Shown: positions 50,701-56,768 of the stretch, piece by piece
How the letters are laid out: each line of letters begins with the position of its first letter
Numbering within the stretch: position 1 is the stretch's first letter
Assembly: GCF_015471405.1 (NCBI RefSeq)
Contig: NZ_BLVZ01000001.1
Coordinates: 248,001-312,000, forward strand
Reading direction: 5' to 3'
Length of the DNA stretch: 64,000 nt
Source of the DNA: Pseudomonas cichorii
GTDB lineage: Bacteria > Pseudomonadota > Gammaproteobacteria > Pseudomonadales > Pseudomonadaceae
The notes under the pieces: model-generated
Databases searched by the model: none
What the model was told of the DNA's origin: nothing
Seen by the model: only the letters and a program-made list of their open reading frames with translations
Position numbers and translations under genes: made by a program

Positions 50701-53460
50701 CAGCCGCTGCAAGTGTCCTTCCTGCCGACTCCGGTGGCCGAGTACGCTTTCAGCCGCGAGCTTCGTCATCCGACCCTGCGCACCTTGCTGATCGGTGGCG
50801 ACCGTCTGCGTAACTTCAACCGCGATCCGGGCTTTGCCGTGGTCAACAACTACGGTCCGACCGAAGCCACGGTCGTGGCCAGTTCCGGCACCATGGAAGT
50901 GGGCGGCGTGCTGCATATCGGCAAGCCGGTGACCAATGCCCGTCTCTATGTCCTGAACGAACGTCAGCAGCCTGTGCCGCTGGGTGTGCCGGGCGAGTTG
51001 TACATCGGCGGTGCCGGTGTTGCCCGTGGCTACCTGAACCGTCCGGACCTGACGGCCGAGCGTTTCCTCGACGATCCGTTCACCGGGCAGCCGGGCGCAC
51101 GTATGTACCGCACTGGCGACCTGGTGCGCTGGCTGGTCGACGGAACCCTGGAATACCTGGGCCGTAACGACGATCAGGTGAAGATCCGTGGTGTGCGTAT
51201 CGAACTGGGCGAGATCGAGCAGCAACTGGCTCTGTGCCCAGGCATCGGCGAAGTCGTGGTCACCACCCAGCGTCTGGAACAGGGTGCGTTGCGTCTGGTG
51301 GCGTACTTCACCCGTCTGGACCCTGAACTCGACGGCAGCACCCTGCGCACCCATCTGTTGGGCCGCTTGCCGGAATACATGGTGCCAGCCGCTTATGTCG
51401 GCCTCGATGCACTGCCACTGACCCAGAACGGCAAGGTTGATCGCCGTGCGCTGCCGGTACCGAGCCTGGATGCCATGGCGACTGCCACTTATCAGGCACC
51501 TGCCACGCCGCTGGAAGAGCGTCTGGCCGAGCTGTGGGCCGAAGTGCTGGAAGTCGAGCGAGTAGGGCGACACGACAGCTTCTTCGAGCTGGGCGGTCAT
51601 TCCCTGTCGGCGATCCGTCTGGTCAGCCTGATCCAGAAGTCCGGTGTGCCGCTGACTCTGGCCGAGCTGTTCCAGCATTCCAGTATCACTGCGCTGGCCG
51701 GTCTGCTTGACCAGCGTCCAGCCGGGCCGACAGAAGCTGAAGAGGTTATTACCGTGCGTGCGGACGGCAAACAGCCGCCGCTGTTCCTGGTCCATGACTT
51801 CACCGGCCTGGATGCCTACTTCCCGGTGCTGGGCCGTCATCTGGAAGGCGACTTCCCGATCTACGGATTACCGGGCATCGGCCTGGGGCAACCACAGCTG
51901 CGTACCATGGAATGCCTGGCGGCACGTCTGGTCGATCTGATTCGCGAAGTGCAGCCCCATGGCCCGTACCGTCTGGCTGGCTGGTCGTTCGGCGGGGTGC
52001 TCGCCTATGAAGTTGCCACGCAACTGCTGGGCATGGACGAGAAGGTCGACTTCCTGGGCCTGATCGACACTTACGTGCCGCGTCTGACCGATCAGGGCAA
52101 GGCGCGCTGGCAAGGGCCAAACCTGCTGGAGCGGCAACTGCTGTCTCACTGCACCGCGCACTGGAAGGCTCAGGGCGAAGCGGGTGTTGCACCACTGGCG
52201 CGTCTGGCTTCGATTCTGGAGCAGCCGGCCATGCCGGGCTTCGAGGACCTGCTGTTGCTGTGCCGCGAAGAGCACCTGCTGCATCCGGAACTGGCCCAGG
52301 CCAGCGATCAGCAACTGCAGCACTTCCTTGAGCGGGAAGTGGCCCATGGTCACGCCCTGGCCCATTACCGTCTGGAGCCCATCAGCCTGCCGGTACACCA
52401 GTTCCGTGCCGAGGAGCGTTCGATGGCGCCGGCCGGAACCAGTGCGACCCTGGGTTGGGCCGAAGCCTTGCAACCGGAGCAGCTGCACAGCATCGACGTG
52501 CCGGGTGATCACCAGAGCATGATGCAGGCACCTCATGTGCAGGTGCTCGGTCAGGCTATCGCTCAGGTGCTGGCGGCGGAACCGGCCAAGGCTCCGGCAG
52601 CGCCTGCCTATCAGGCTTTGCTGGCCATCCAGAGCGGCAAAAGTGGCAAGGCTCCGCTGTTCTGTGTGCCGGGCGCCGGTGACAGCGTCACCAGCTTTAT
52701 CGGCCTGGTCGAGGCGTTTGGCCCGGACTGGCCGATCTATGGCCTGCAACCGCGAGGGCTGGACGGACGCAGCGTTCCCCATAGCCGGGTCGAGGCGGCG
52801 GCAGAGCGTTACATGCAGGAGATCGAGGACTTCTATCCTCAGGGGCCGTTGCATCTGGTCGGCCATTCCTTTGGCGGCTGGGCGGCTCATGCCATGGCGA
52901 TAAAGCTTCAGGAGCGCGGCCGCGAAGTGGCTTCCCTGACGCTGATCGACAGCGAAGCGCCTGGCGGTGAAGGCGTGCTCAGCAAGCCTTACACCACCAC
53001 GGCGGCGTTGAAGGAACTGATCGAGGCGCTGCAGATTTCCAGTGGCAAGCGTCTTGATCTGGACCTGCAAAGCTTCACCGATGGTGATGACGCCACCCAG
53101 TTGCGCCTGTTGCAGGAAGCCATGGTCCGTGTCGGTCTGCTGCCGCCACGTCTGGCACCGCAGGCGCTGCACGGGATCTTCCGCACCTTCTCCAGTGCCT
53201 TGCGCACCGTGTACCGACCAGGCCAGGGCTACACCGGCCCGGCCAGTCTGGTGCGGGTGACGGACACGCGCCTGGACGCCGAAGCCAACCTGGTCGAACA
53301 GGCCGCCATGGCGGTCGGCTGGCAGCATCTGTTGCCACAACTGGCGATATGGGACGGGCCGGGTAACCACTTCAGCATCCTCAAGGCCCCAGACGTCTAC
53401 AGCCTTGCGGCCTGGTGGTACGACAGGCTGACAGTCGGAGTCGAGGAAACGCTGTCATGA
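35722..53460 (+). CDS. cifB: Lipopeptide NRPS, modules 4-8 plus tandem thioesterase (cichofactin synthetase B)
   Basis: 5912 residues: a TubC-type docking domain (1-60), then five C-A-T modules and two thioesterases. Pocket residues: A4 Leu, A5 Gln (D-A-W-Q-V-G-V-V-D), A6 Val/Ile type (D-A-M-F-M-G-G-T-F), A7 Leu, A8 Leu. C4, C6 and C8 are dual C/E type (openings HHVTASHGD, HHLAAGDND, HYLTSVEDD). C5 and C7 are ordinary LCL domains (LPLSFAQQR, HHIVADGW). Predicted order is therefore D-Gln3, L-Leu4, D-Gln5, L-Val6, D-Leu7, L-Leu8. TE1 Ser lies in GWSFGG near 5421, TE2 Ser in GHSFGG near 5716. No Ser or Thr is predicted in the peptide, consistent with the linear release known for cichofactin. Start is GTG overlapping cifA. 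Syringafactin would need Thr at module 5. Confidence 0.93.
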   Translation: MSINELLATLKANDINLSVKDGQLVVQGNRRALTDKGLVEHLREHKPALIELIEQGEYLATKRGAPSLPENGIPAGCTRITPEMLTLVSLDQDTIDSLVAHVPGGAANVQDIYPLAPLQQGILYHHVTASHGDPYVMHVEFAFADRARLDAFALALQTVIERHDILRTSVHWDGLETPVQVVWRSAQLKVGALSAQAQAIMDLGQAPLIRLVYDEADHAQGVKAALQFHHIAMDHSALEVVRHEIQACLSGQAGLLGTPVPFRNYVGQALLGVSEKEHETFFREMLGDLDEPTLAYDLQDLSGDGGDITEYTLSLDLELCRRLRTQARTLGISVASLFHLGWARVLSGLTGRQRVVFGTVLMGRLLGAEATERALGIFINTLPIRINLDAQDVRTAVKATHQRLTTLMRHEHAPLALAQRCSGVAAPTPLFNALLNYRHSSAQTTGETWQGIEVLHAEERSNYPLVVSVDDLGDAFSFTAQTTTGIDPQRTCAYLERAMEHLLEALEQAPQTPVERVEILPADERKRLLESFNAYHLDKETALTIHQRIERQALDQPDAIASQVGDQHLSYSELNSKANALAHHLISQGVRPDDRVAVVARRGLETLVGLLAVLKAGAGYVPVDPAHPDERIAYLLSDSAPVAVLTQHGLLAGLPPLSVPVIALDRPDWADQQDNPLVQGLTAANLAYVIYTSGSTGQPKGVMVEHRTLSNLVHWHCEAFDLQAGSHTASVAGFGFDAMAWEVWPALCAGATLHVPPADVSNEQLDSLLDWWLAQPLQVSFLSTPVAEYAFSRDLRHPTLRTLLIGGDRLRQFHRDPGFAVINNYGPTEATVVATSGQLFPDGSLDIGKPIANTQVYLLDEHQQLVPFGVAGELYVAGDGVARGYLNRPEMTAERFLDDPFSEQPGARMYRTGDLARWNADGTLEYLGRNDDQVKIRGVRIELGEIESQLGQLPGIEEALVLAREDEPGQPRLVGYFTERADSTPLVVNDLRAALLEQLPAYMVPSALVRLDAWPLTANGKVDRRALPVPDRDALFTGEYQAPEGELEIALAQIWSELLQVERVGRHDRFFELGGHSLLAMRMVSQVRQRLSLELSLGDLFADSALAAVAQCLGNADKNELPPIEVLPRSGAVPLSFAQQRIWFLAQMEDANSAYNIPLGLQLTGQLDTRALKRALERIVARHDSLRSRFTQEEGEARVHAAPATVVPELSWQDLRGQDDQALQDVVKEEAEQAFDLNHELPIRGRLLCLAEDRHVLLLTVHHIVADGWSLGVLTRELTALYKAFNQGLDDPLPPLALQYADYAIWQRNWLDSERLSSQGDYWHQALSGAPVLLTLPTDRPRPARQDYTGVSLPVRFNSRLSTEIKAFCQRHGVTPFMLFMGAWSVLLARLSGQDEVVIGTPVANRRRAEVEGLIGLFVNTLAVRVDTSGEPDVTELLARIKTRVLEAQEHQDLPFEQVVERLRPPRSLAHSPLFQTSLAWDGSQGLELHLGDLRLEPLGDQPTFAKFDLTLSMGETEEGFAGALDYATALFDAATAERYVSYLEPLLWSMVGSDQSVPAQVELLGAQERRRLLVDFNASEQSFVLDQPVQALFEAQVLRTPDAIALESEGVQLSYRQLNEAANRLAHHLIDQGVQADDRVAVCLERGPNLLVGLLAVLKAGGAYVPLDPGYPTERLAYMLGDSAALTLLVDARTQDRFADSALQLLNLDVGTWAAQSAENPVVPGLSADHLAYVIYTSGSTGTPKGVMVEHRGLCNLVQWSSQLFVPTSQGALLHKTPVSFDASVWELFWPLCAGLRLVLARPDGHRDPAYLAQLIIERQVSVVQFVPALLQQFLELEESSQCGSLTDIVCGGGELTEALARQVRQRLPGARLHNVYGPTETTVDCSVWTLEPQDAVPDSALPIGRPVSNTRLYVLDAYDQPVPQGVVGELHIGGAGVARGYLNLPHMQAERFIDSPFVAGDRLYRSGDLVRQRADGTLEFLGRNDFQVKLHGLRIELGEIEARLATHPAIREAAVLLHNERLVAWFSCHEGQETPSIEVLREYVLAGLPDYMVPSAYVALPTLPLSPNGKLDRAALPEPGAQAVLSRNYEAPQGETETQLAALWAELLHVETVGRQDNFFELGGHSLLAVTLIARMRRLGMTADIRVLFAQPTLAALANSADNSIGSELQVPANRIGADCQHITPDLLPLVALEQDAIDRIVASVPGGAANVQDIYPLGPLQAGILYHHLAAGDNDPYLLQPQFAFADESRLEAFSNALQRVIERNDILRTALLWEGLQAPVQVVWRQARLKVEEIALQDLANAPRMDLTQAPLLHLVHAVDPATQRISAVLRFHHVVMDHVALEVLGHELQAMLLDEEAQLAAPVPYRNYVAQVLQGPGDDAHETFFREQLGDIDEPTLPYGLPVAAGEGELSEARLPLDVVLCGKVRDQARQLGVSAASLMHLAWAQVLGQLSGRDSVVFGTVLLGRLQGGEGVERALGVFINTLPLRIDLGSQPVRDAVLDTHRRLTGLLAHEHAQLALAQRCSALPAGAPLFSTLLNYRHSAAPQVRDEAASTAWQGIDVLNAEERSNYPLTLSIDDLGETFSLTAQAAQGIDAQRVCGYLQEAVANLVEALEQQPENGMQQLSVLPAAERQRLLVGFNITRRDYPRELPVHRLFEQRAAAHPQAVAAVHGSLSLSYGELNERANRLAHYLIGQGVKPNDHVAILLPRSIELLVGQLAIGKCAATYVPLDINAPAERQVYMIEDCKAVFVLAQSAASIDSATPRIDLDKLVLDDQPAHDPALVQNSNSVAYVMYTSGSTGAPKGVCVLHRGIARLVLNNGFADFNEQDRVAFASNPAFDASTMEVWGALLNGGQLLVIDHQTLIDPARLSDALRNVSVLFLTTALFNQYVQLIPEALKGLRYLMSGGERADPASFRAMLEHAPGLRLVNGYGPTETTTFATTNEVREVAEGAESVSIGRPIGNTSIYVLDAHQRLVPQGVIGELYIGGDGVAQGYLNRPDLTAEKFLTDPFSDEPGATMYRTGDLGRWLEDGQLECLGRNDDQVKIRGFRIELGEIVSRLHELPSVRDAVVLAREDEPGRVRLVAYFTQHQDVEALTSEQMRAALQANLPEYMVPAAFVELETLPLTANGKLDSRALPKPDRSALFGQTYEAPQGEIEIALAQIWADVLQVEQVGRHDHFFDLGGHSLLAMRMVSQVRQQLGVELPLGELFALGELAAVAAAVSGIGRSEQTQILPAARDQSLPLSFAQQRLWFLAQMEGGNEAYNIPMALSLQGALDVPALSRALARVIERHETLRSRFIALEDGAEVLFAPVSGEVVLPLEDLRHNPEALAERVRTEAAAPFDLTRGPVIRGRLLQVADDNHVLLLTVHHIVADGWSMGVLTRELLALYPALRVGEADPLPALAIQYADYAVWQRQWLTGERLQQQSTYWREALGGAPTLLMLPTDRPRPAQQDFTGGSLAVHLDANLSSGLRNLAQRQGVTLYMTLMTAWATLLARLSGQNDVVIGSPMAGRGRAELEGLVGLFVNTLAVRIDTSGAPTGKALLAQVKKRVLEAQDHQDLPFEQVVEIVRPERSLAHAPLFQTTLNWLAGEGSVPPMDGLIVSPVEQASQVSKFDLSLNLGEQGETLVGTLDYALALFDEATVGRYVHYFEQLLQALVANEQAVLDQVALVGEQERQYLLEELNATGLEVPQGQTIHGLIEARAVQQPDAIASQVGDQHLSYSELNSKANALAHHLISLGVRPDDRVAVVARRGLETLVGLLAVLKSGAGYVPVDPAHPDERIAYLLSDSAPVAVLTQHSLLAGLPPLSVPVIALDRPDWADQQSNPLVPGLTDANLAYVIYTSGSTGQPKGVMVEHRTLSNLVHWHCEAFDLRAGSHTASVAGFGFDAMAWEVWPALCAGATLHVPPADVSNEQLDSLLDWWLAQPLQVSFLSTPVAEYAFSRELRHPTLRTLLIGGDRLRQFHRDPGFAVINNYGPTEATVVATSGQLFPDGSLDIGKPIANTQVYLLDEHQQLVPFGVAGELYVAGDGVARGYLNRPEMTAERFLDDPFSEQPGARMYRTGDLARWNADGTLEYLGRNDDQVKIRGVRIELGEIESQLGQLPGIEEALVLAREDEPGQTRLVAYFIQQANTTPTSVTELRAELLTVLPGYMVPSAFVRLDAWPLTANGKVDRRALPAPDREALPGRDYEAPQGQLETDLAEIWSELLQVDRVGRHDNFFELGGHSLLAVTLVARIRRLGLEADIRVLFAQPTLAALASGIGSSHGVQVPANLITADCSRITPDLLPLVTLDQPAIDRIVASIPGGAANVQDIYPLGPLQAGIFYHYLTSVEDDPYRLQARFAFANRERLDAFCSALQRVIARNDVLRTSLCWEGLETPVQVVWRNAELPVVEVPLAALSDAEPLNLDAAPLLRLVHADDPDNQRIVAVLLFHHLIMDHMALELLSHELQAVLLGLEAQLPEPVPYRNYIAQALLGPGDEAHEAFFREQLGDLDEPTLPYGQATLPGADVPSEARQRLDAALSRRVRDQSRQLGVSAASLMHLAWAQVLGHLSGRDKVVFGTVLLGRLQGGEGVERTLGVFINTLPLRIDLGNQPVRDVVLQTHRRLTGLFAHEHAPLALAQRCSALPAGAPLFSALFNYRHSAAPQAADEAASTAWQGIELLQADERSNYPLTLSVDDLGENFELSALTSAGIDARRICAYLINAVEGLMVALEQAPQTPVEALGILPVAERVELLEGFNDHLAEHETALTVHQRIEQQAVLQPDAVAAQVGGHHLSYSELNRRANALAHHLIGQGVRADDRVAVVARRGLETLVGLLAVLKAGAGYVPVDPGHPDDRISYLLENSEPVVVLTQLDLLARLPELPVPVIALDRPDWAANPENPVVAELTSGNLAYVIYTSGSTGLPKGVMVEHHTLNNLVDWHCQAFDLQAGSHTASVAGFGFDATAWEIWPALCAGAVLHIPPAEVENEQLDTLLDWWLAQPLQVSFLPTPVAEYAFSRELRHPTLRTLLIGGDRLRNFNRDPGFAVVNNYGPTEATVVASSGTMEVGGVLHIGKPVTNARLYVLNERQQPVPLGVPGELYIGGAGVARGYLNRPDLTAERFLDDPFTGQPGARMYRTGDLVRWLVDGTLEYLGRNDDQVKIRGVRIELGEIEQQLALCPGIGEVVVTTQRLEQGALRLVAYFTRLDPELDGSTLRTHLLGRLPEYMVPAAYVGLDALPLTQNGKVDRRALPVPSLDAMATATYQAPATPLEERLAELWAEVLEVERVGRHDSFFELGGHSLSAIRLVSLIQKSGVPLTLAELFQHSSITALAGLLDQRPAGPTEAEEVITVRADGKQPPLFLVHDFTGLDAYFPVLGRHLEGDFPIYGLPGIGLGQPQLRTMECLAARLVDLIREVQPHGPYRLAGWSFGGVLAYEVATQLLGMDEKVDFLGLIDTYVPRLTDQGKARWQGPNLLERQLLSHCTAHWKAQGEAGVAPLARLASILEQPAMPGFEDLLLLCREEHLLHPELAQASDQQLQHFLEREVAHGHALAHYRLEPISLPVHQFRAEERSMAPAGTSATLGWAEALQPEQLHSIDVPGDHQSMMQAPHVQVLGQAIAQVLAAEPAKAPAAPAYQALLAIQSGKSGKAPLFCVPGAGDSVTSFIGLVEAFGPDWPIYGLQPRGLDGRSVPHSRVEAAAERYMQEIEDFYPQGPLHLVGHSFGGWAAHAMAIKLQERGREVASLTLIDSEAPGGEGVLSKPYTTTAALKELIEALQISSGKRLDLDLQSFTDGDDATQLRLLQEAMVRVGLLPPRLAPQALHGIFRTFSSALRTVYRPGQGYTGPASLVRVTDTRLDAEANLVEQAAMAVGWQHLLPQLAIWDGPGNHFSILKAPDVYSLAAWWYDRLTVGVEETLS
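37390..38640 (+). repeat. A4 copy of a near-identical adenylation segment
   Basis: This stretch of cifB module 4 aligns without gaps, at a constant offset of 9480 bases, with 46870-48120 in module 7. Most 60-base blocks differ at zero to a few positions, and these are largely silent. Similarity falls sharply after the DEPGQ codons near 38630. Confidence 0.8.
46870..48120 (+). repeat. A7 copy of a near-identical adenylation segment
   Basis: This is the partner of 37390-38640. Flanking C domains are of different types (dual C/E before A4, LCL before A7), so only the adenylation domain has been copied or homogenised. Confidence 0.8.
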
Positions 53461-53475
53461 GGCCATGAAGAAAGG

Positions 53476-53503
53476 AGCTTCCCGCCGATGAGCGCGGGAA
53501 GCT
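53476..53503 (+). terminator. Hairpin between cifB and macA
   Basis: AGCTTCCCGC and GCGGGAAGCT form a perfect 10-bp stem with an 8-base loop just after the cifB stop. No T-run follows, so it may be a leaky terminator or processing stem that lowers export-gene expression relative to the synthetase. Confidence 0.5.
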
Positions 53504-53578
53504 GCGCTGCACAGAACACCGAAAAGTCAGTTACCGCCCCGTTTGGTGGGCGCGATCTTCAAGTATCAGTGGGCATCT

Positions 53579-54730
53579 ATGAACAAGTCGAAATTGCGTA
53601 AGGTTGGATTGGGTACTGCCCTGGTATTGGTCTTGGGTGCCGTGTTGTATGCAATTGAAGCCCCGGCCAAGCCGCCGACCTATATCACCGCCAGGGTCGA
53701 GCGAAGCGACATCGAAAACGCCGTGCTGGCCACAGGTGTGCTGGAGGGCATCAAGCAGGTGGACGTTGGTGCTCAGGTTTCGGGGCAGTTGAAGTCGCTC
53801 AAGGTCAAGCTGGGCGATAAGGTCAAGAAGGGCCAGTGGCTGGCTGAAATCGACCCGTTGGTACTGCGCAACACCTTGCGTCAGGCCGAAGTGGACGAGG
53901 AAAAGCTACAGGCCGACCGGCTCTCGGCAAGGGCTCAGATGAAACAGGCCAAGCGCCTTTATGATCGCTACAAGGAATTACAGACCGATCAGTCTATTTC
54001 CCGTCAGGACTTCGAGAATGCCGAGTCCGACTATGAAGTTCAGCAGGCCAACGTCAGTGCGCTGGATGCACAGATCAAAAGCGCCCAGGTGCAGATCGAC
54101 ACGGCCAAGGTCAATCTGGGCTATACCCGCATCGTCGCGCCGATTGATGGCGACGTGGTAGGTATCGTGACCCAGGAAGGCCAGACCGTTATCGCCCAGC
54201 AACTTGCGCCGGTACTGCTCAAGCTGGCGGACCTTGACACCATGACCATCAAGGCCCAGGTGTCCGAGGCTGACGTGATTCATATCAGCACGGGTCAGGA
54301 GGTCTACTTCACGATTCTGGGTGAAGAGAAACGCTACTACGCCACGCTGCGCGGCACCGAGCCTGCGCCGCAGGACTACCTGGAAACCGAAGGCAGTGGT
54401 TCGTCATCCAAGCAGAACTCTGCGGTGTTCTATAACGCGCTGTTTGAAGTGCCGAACCTCGATCATCGCCTGCGCATCTCCATGACCGCCCAGGTGCGTA
54501 TCGTCCTCGACACCGCCAAGAATGCCCTGAGCATGCCGGTGGCCGCGCTGGGCAATCGTGATGCCGAGGGTGCCTACACCGTGCGCGTTCTGGACAAGAG
54601 CGGCTTCGCCCAGGAGCGCAAGGTTCAGACCGGGATCAACAATAACGTTCAGGTGGAGATCAAGAACGGGCTCGCCGAAGGTGATCAGGTTGTCATCGCC
54701 GATCCGTCAGCGACCGTGGCGGGGTCTTGA
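53579..54730 (+). CDS. MacA-like periplasmic adaptor of lipopeptide export
   Basis: 383 residues: one N-terminal membrane anchor (about residues 9-25), a barrel-sandwich lipoyl part with VGAQVSGQLKSLKVKLGDKV, a long alpha-hairpin (about residues 100-185) rich in Gln, Lys and Glu, then the second lipoyl half VAPIDGDVVGIVTQEG and a beta-barrel domain. It is the membrane-fusion subunit linking MacB to an outer-membrane channel such as TolC, which is not encoded here. The corresponding genes in P. syringae lie next to syfB. The ATG at 53579 is chosen; a start 12 codons upstream lacks support. Its stop overlaps the macB leader. Confidence 0.9.
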   Translation: MNKSKLRKVGLGTALVLVLGAVLYAIEAPAKPPTYITARVERSDIENAVLATGVLEGIKQVDVGAQVSGQLKSLKVKLGDKVKKGQWLAEIDPLVLRNTLRQAEVDEEKLQADRLSARAQMKQAKRLYDRYKELQTDQSISRQDFENAESDYEVQQANVSALDAQIKSAQVQIDTAKVNLGYTRIVAPIDGDVVGIVTQEGQTVIAQQLAPVLLKLADLDTMTIKAQVSEADVIHISTGQEVYFTILGEEKRYYATLRGTEPAPQDYLETEGSGSSSKQNSAVFYNALFEVPNLDHRLRISMTAQVRIVLDTAKNALSMPVAALGNRDAEGAYTVRVLDKSGFAQERKVQTGINNNVQVEIKNGLAEGDQVVIADPSATVAGS

Positions 54731-54732
54731 GC

Positions 54733-56739
54733 ATGAACCAGAAGGTAGAGGTTGCAGCTCTTCACGAGACGACGATCGATACGGGCAGCCCGATCCTGCA
54801 CCTGCAAGGTGTGAGCCGCAGTTTCATGGCCGGAGACCGCGAGTTTCTGGCGCTCAAGCACATCGACCTGGCGATTCACGCTGGCGAACTGGTGGCGATC
54901 ATCGGTGCATCGGGTTCGGGCAAGTCAACCCTGATGAATATCCTCGGTTGTCTGGACCATGCCAGTGGCGGCAGCTACAAGGTCAACGGTCAGGAAACCT
55001 GTGACCTCGACGACGAAGAACTGGCCGCGCTGCGCCGTGACCATTTCGGCTTCATTTTCCAGCGTTATCACTTGCTGCCGCACCTGGATGCCGTGCGCAA
55101 CGTCGAGATTCCGGCTGTGTATGCCGGTAAATCCCAGATTCAACGGCACCAGCGCGCCGAAGAGTTGCTGACGCGCCTTGGGCTCGGCGGGCACCTGTCG
55201 CACAGGCCGAGCCAGATGTCCGGTGGTCAACAGCAGCGGGTGAGTATTGCCCGGGCACTGATGAACGGTGGCCAGGTGATTCTGGCCGACGAACCGACCG
55301 GTGCTCTGGATACTGCCAGTGGCAAGGAGGTGATGAACATCCTTCTGGAGTTGCATGCCCTGGGCCATACGGTGATTCTGGTCACCCACGACCCCAAGGT
55401 CGCGGCCAATGCCGAGCGGATCATCGAAGTCAGTGACGGCGAGATCATCAGCGACCAGCGCACGGCGCAGAAAGCACAGGCGGCGCCTGAACCCGAGCCG
55501 CAATTGCAGCACGGTGCCGCGCCCCGGCGCCTGGGTGTCAGCCTCGGTCTGTTTCGCGAAGCCTTCAACATGGCCTGGATCGCTCTGATCTCGCACCGCA
55601 TGCGTACCTTGCTGACCATGCTCGGGATCATCATCGGCATCACTTCGGTCGTGTCCATCTCGGCCATTGGCGAAGGGGCCAAGCGCTACGTGCTCAAGGA
55701 CATCCAGGCCATCGGCAGCAACACCATCGATATCTATGCCGGCAGCAACTTCGGTGACAGCCGGGCCAAGTCCATCGAAACCCTGTTGCCGTCCGACGTC
55801 GCGGCGCTCAACCGGATGTATTACATCGACAGCGCTACGCCGGTGGTCGGTCGCAGCATGCTGGTGCGCTATCGCAACATTGACGTCGATGCCCAGCTCA
55901 ACGGCGTCAGCAACCGGTACTTCCAGGTACGCAATATCCAGTTGGCGGCAGGCATCACCTTCAACGAACAGGATGCACGGCGTCAGGCCCAGGTGGTGGT
56001 GCTCGATCACAACACCGCGCAGCGGCTGTTCGGGCCGGGTGTGAATCCGTTGGGGAAGGTGATCCTGATCGGCAATCTGCCGTGCACAGTGATTGGCGTG
56101 ACCAGCGACCACAAGAACCTGTTCATCGCCGGCAATACCCTCAATATCTGGATGCCTTACGAGACGGCAGCCGGTCGTGTGCTGGGCCAGCGCCATCTGG
56201 ACAGCATCAGCGTGCGGGTCAAGGACGGCATGCCGAGCAAGCAGGTGGAAGAAGAGATCAAGGCCCTGATGCTACAGCGTCACGGCACCAAGGACTTCTT
56301 CACCAACAACCTGGACAGCGTCATGCAGACGGTTCAGAAGACCAGCCGCTCGCTGACCTTGCTGCTGTCGCTGATTGCGGTGATTTCCCTGGTGGTCGGT
56401 GGTATCGGGGTGATGAACATCATGCTGGTGTCGGTGACCGAGCGGACTCGTGAGATCGGTATCCGCATGGCCGTCGGCGCTCGCCAGTCGGATATCCGCC
56501 AGCAGTTTCTGGTGGAGGCTGTGATGGTTTGTCTGATTGGCGGGGTAATCGGTATCGCGTTGTCGTACGGGATCGGCTACCTGTTCACGCTGTTCGTCAA
56601 ACAATGGGAAATGGTGTTCTCACCGGCCTCGATCGTCACCGCCTTTGCCTGTTCGACACTGATTGGCGTGCTGTTCGGCTTTGTACCGGCACGCAATGCG
56701 GCAAGGCTTGATCCTATCGAGGCGTTGGCGCGGGATTGA
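54733..56739 (+). CDS. MacB-like ABC exporter of the lipopeptide
   Basis: 668 residues. N-terminal ATPase domain: Walker A GASGSGKST near residue 60, signature MSGGQQQRV near 163, Walker B VILADEPTGALD. Then a linker, first membrane helix (MRTLLTMLGIIIGITSVVSI) near 295, a periplasmic domain and three C-terminal helices typical of the FtsX/MacB fold (GGIGVMNIMLVSVTERTREI). It would push the lipopeptide from the periplasm side through a tripartite pump with MacA. ATG at 54733 with GGGG 8 bases before; it begins 2 bases after the macA stop. Confidence 0.92.
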   Translation: MNQKVEVAALHETTIDTGSPILHLQGVSRSFMAGDREFLALKHIDLAIHAGELVAIIGASGSGKSTLMNILGCLDHASGGSYKVNGQETCDLDDEELAALRRDHFGFIFQRYHLLPHLDAVRNVEIPAVYAGKSQIQRHQRAEELLTRLGLGGHLSHRPSQMSGGQQQRVSIARALMNGGQVILADEPTGALDTASGKEVMNILLELHALGHTVILVTHDPKVAANAERIIEVSDGEIISDQRTAQKAQAAPEPEPQLQHGAAPRRLGVSLGLFREAFNMAWIALISHRMRTLLTMLGIIIGITSVVSISAIGEGAKRYVLKDIQAIGSNTIDIYAGSNFGDSRAKSIETLLPSDVAALNRMYYIDSATPVVGRSMLVRYRNIDVDAQLNGVSNRYFQVRNIQLAAGITFNEQDARRQAQVVVLDHNTAQRLFGPGVNPLGKVILIGNLPCTVIGVTSDHKNLFIAGNTLNIWMPYETAAGRVLGQRHLDSISVRVKDGMPSKQVEEEIKALMLQRHGTKDFFTNNLDSVMQTVQKTSRSLTLLLSLIAVISLVVGGIGVMNIMLVSVTERTREIGIRMAVGARQSDIRQQFLVEAVMVCLIGGVIGIALSYGIGYLFTLFVKQWEMVFSPASIVTAFACSTLIGVLFGFVPARNAARLDPIEALARD

Positions 56740-56768
56740 TACCCGCGCCCCGGGGTGTTTCCAGTGCC

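Noticed and set aside
48589..51840. Very long open frame on the minus strand within cifB, and similar ones at 32387-34687, 39703-42450 and 43606-46479
   Set aside because: They run antisense to conserved NRPS domains, have low-complexity Gln/His/Arg/Gly-rich translations and no ribosome sites; they follow from the GC-rich third codon positions of the synthetase.
26228..53460. Syringafactin synthetase (syfAB)
   Set aside because: Module architecture is the same, but the module-5 pocket is Gln-like (D-A-W-Q) and not the Thr code D-F-W-N, so cichofactin fits better.
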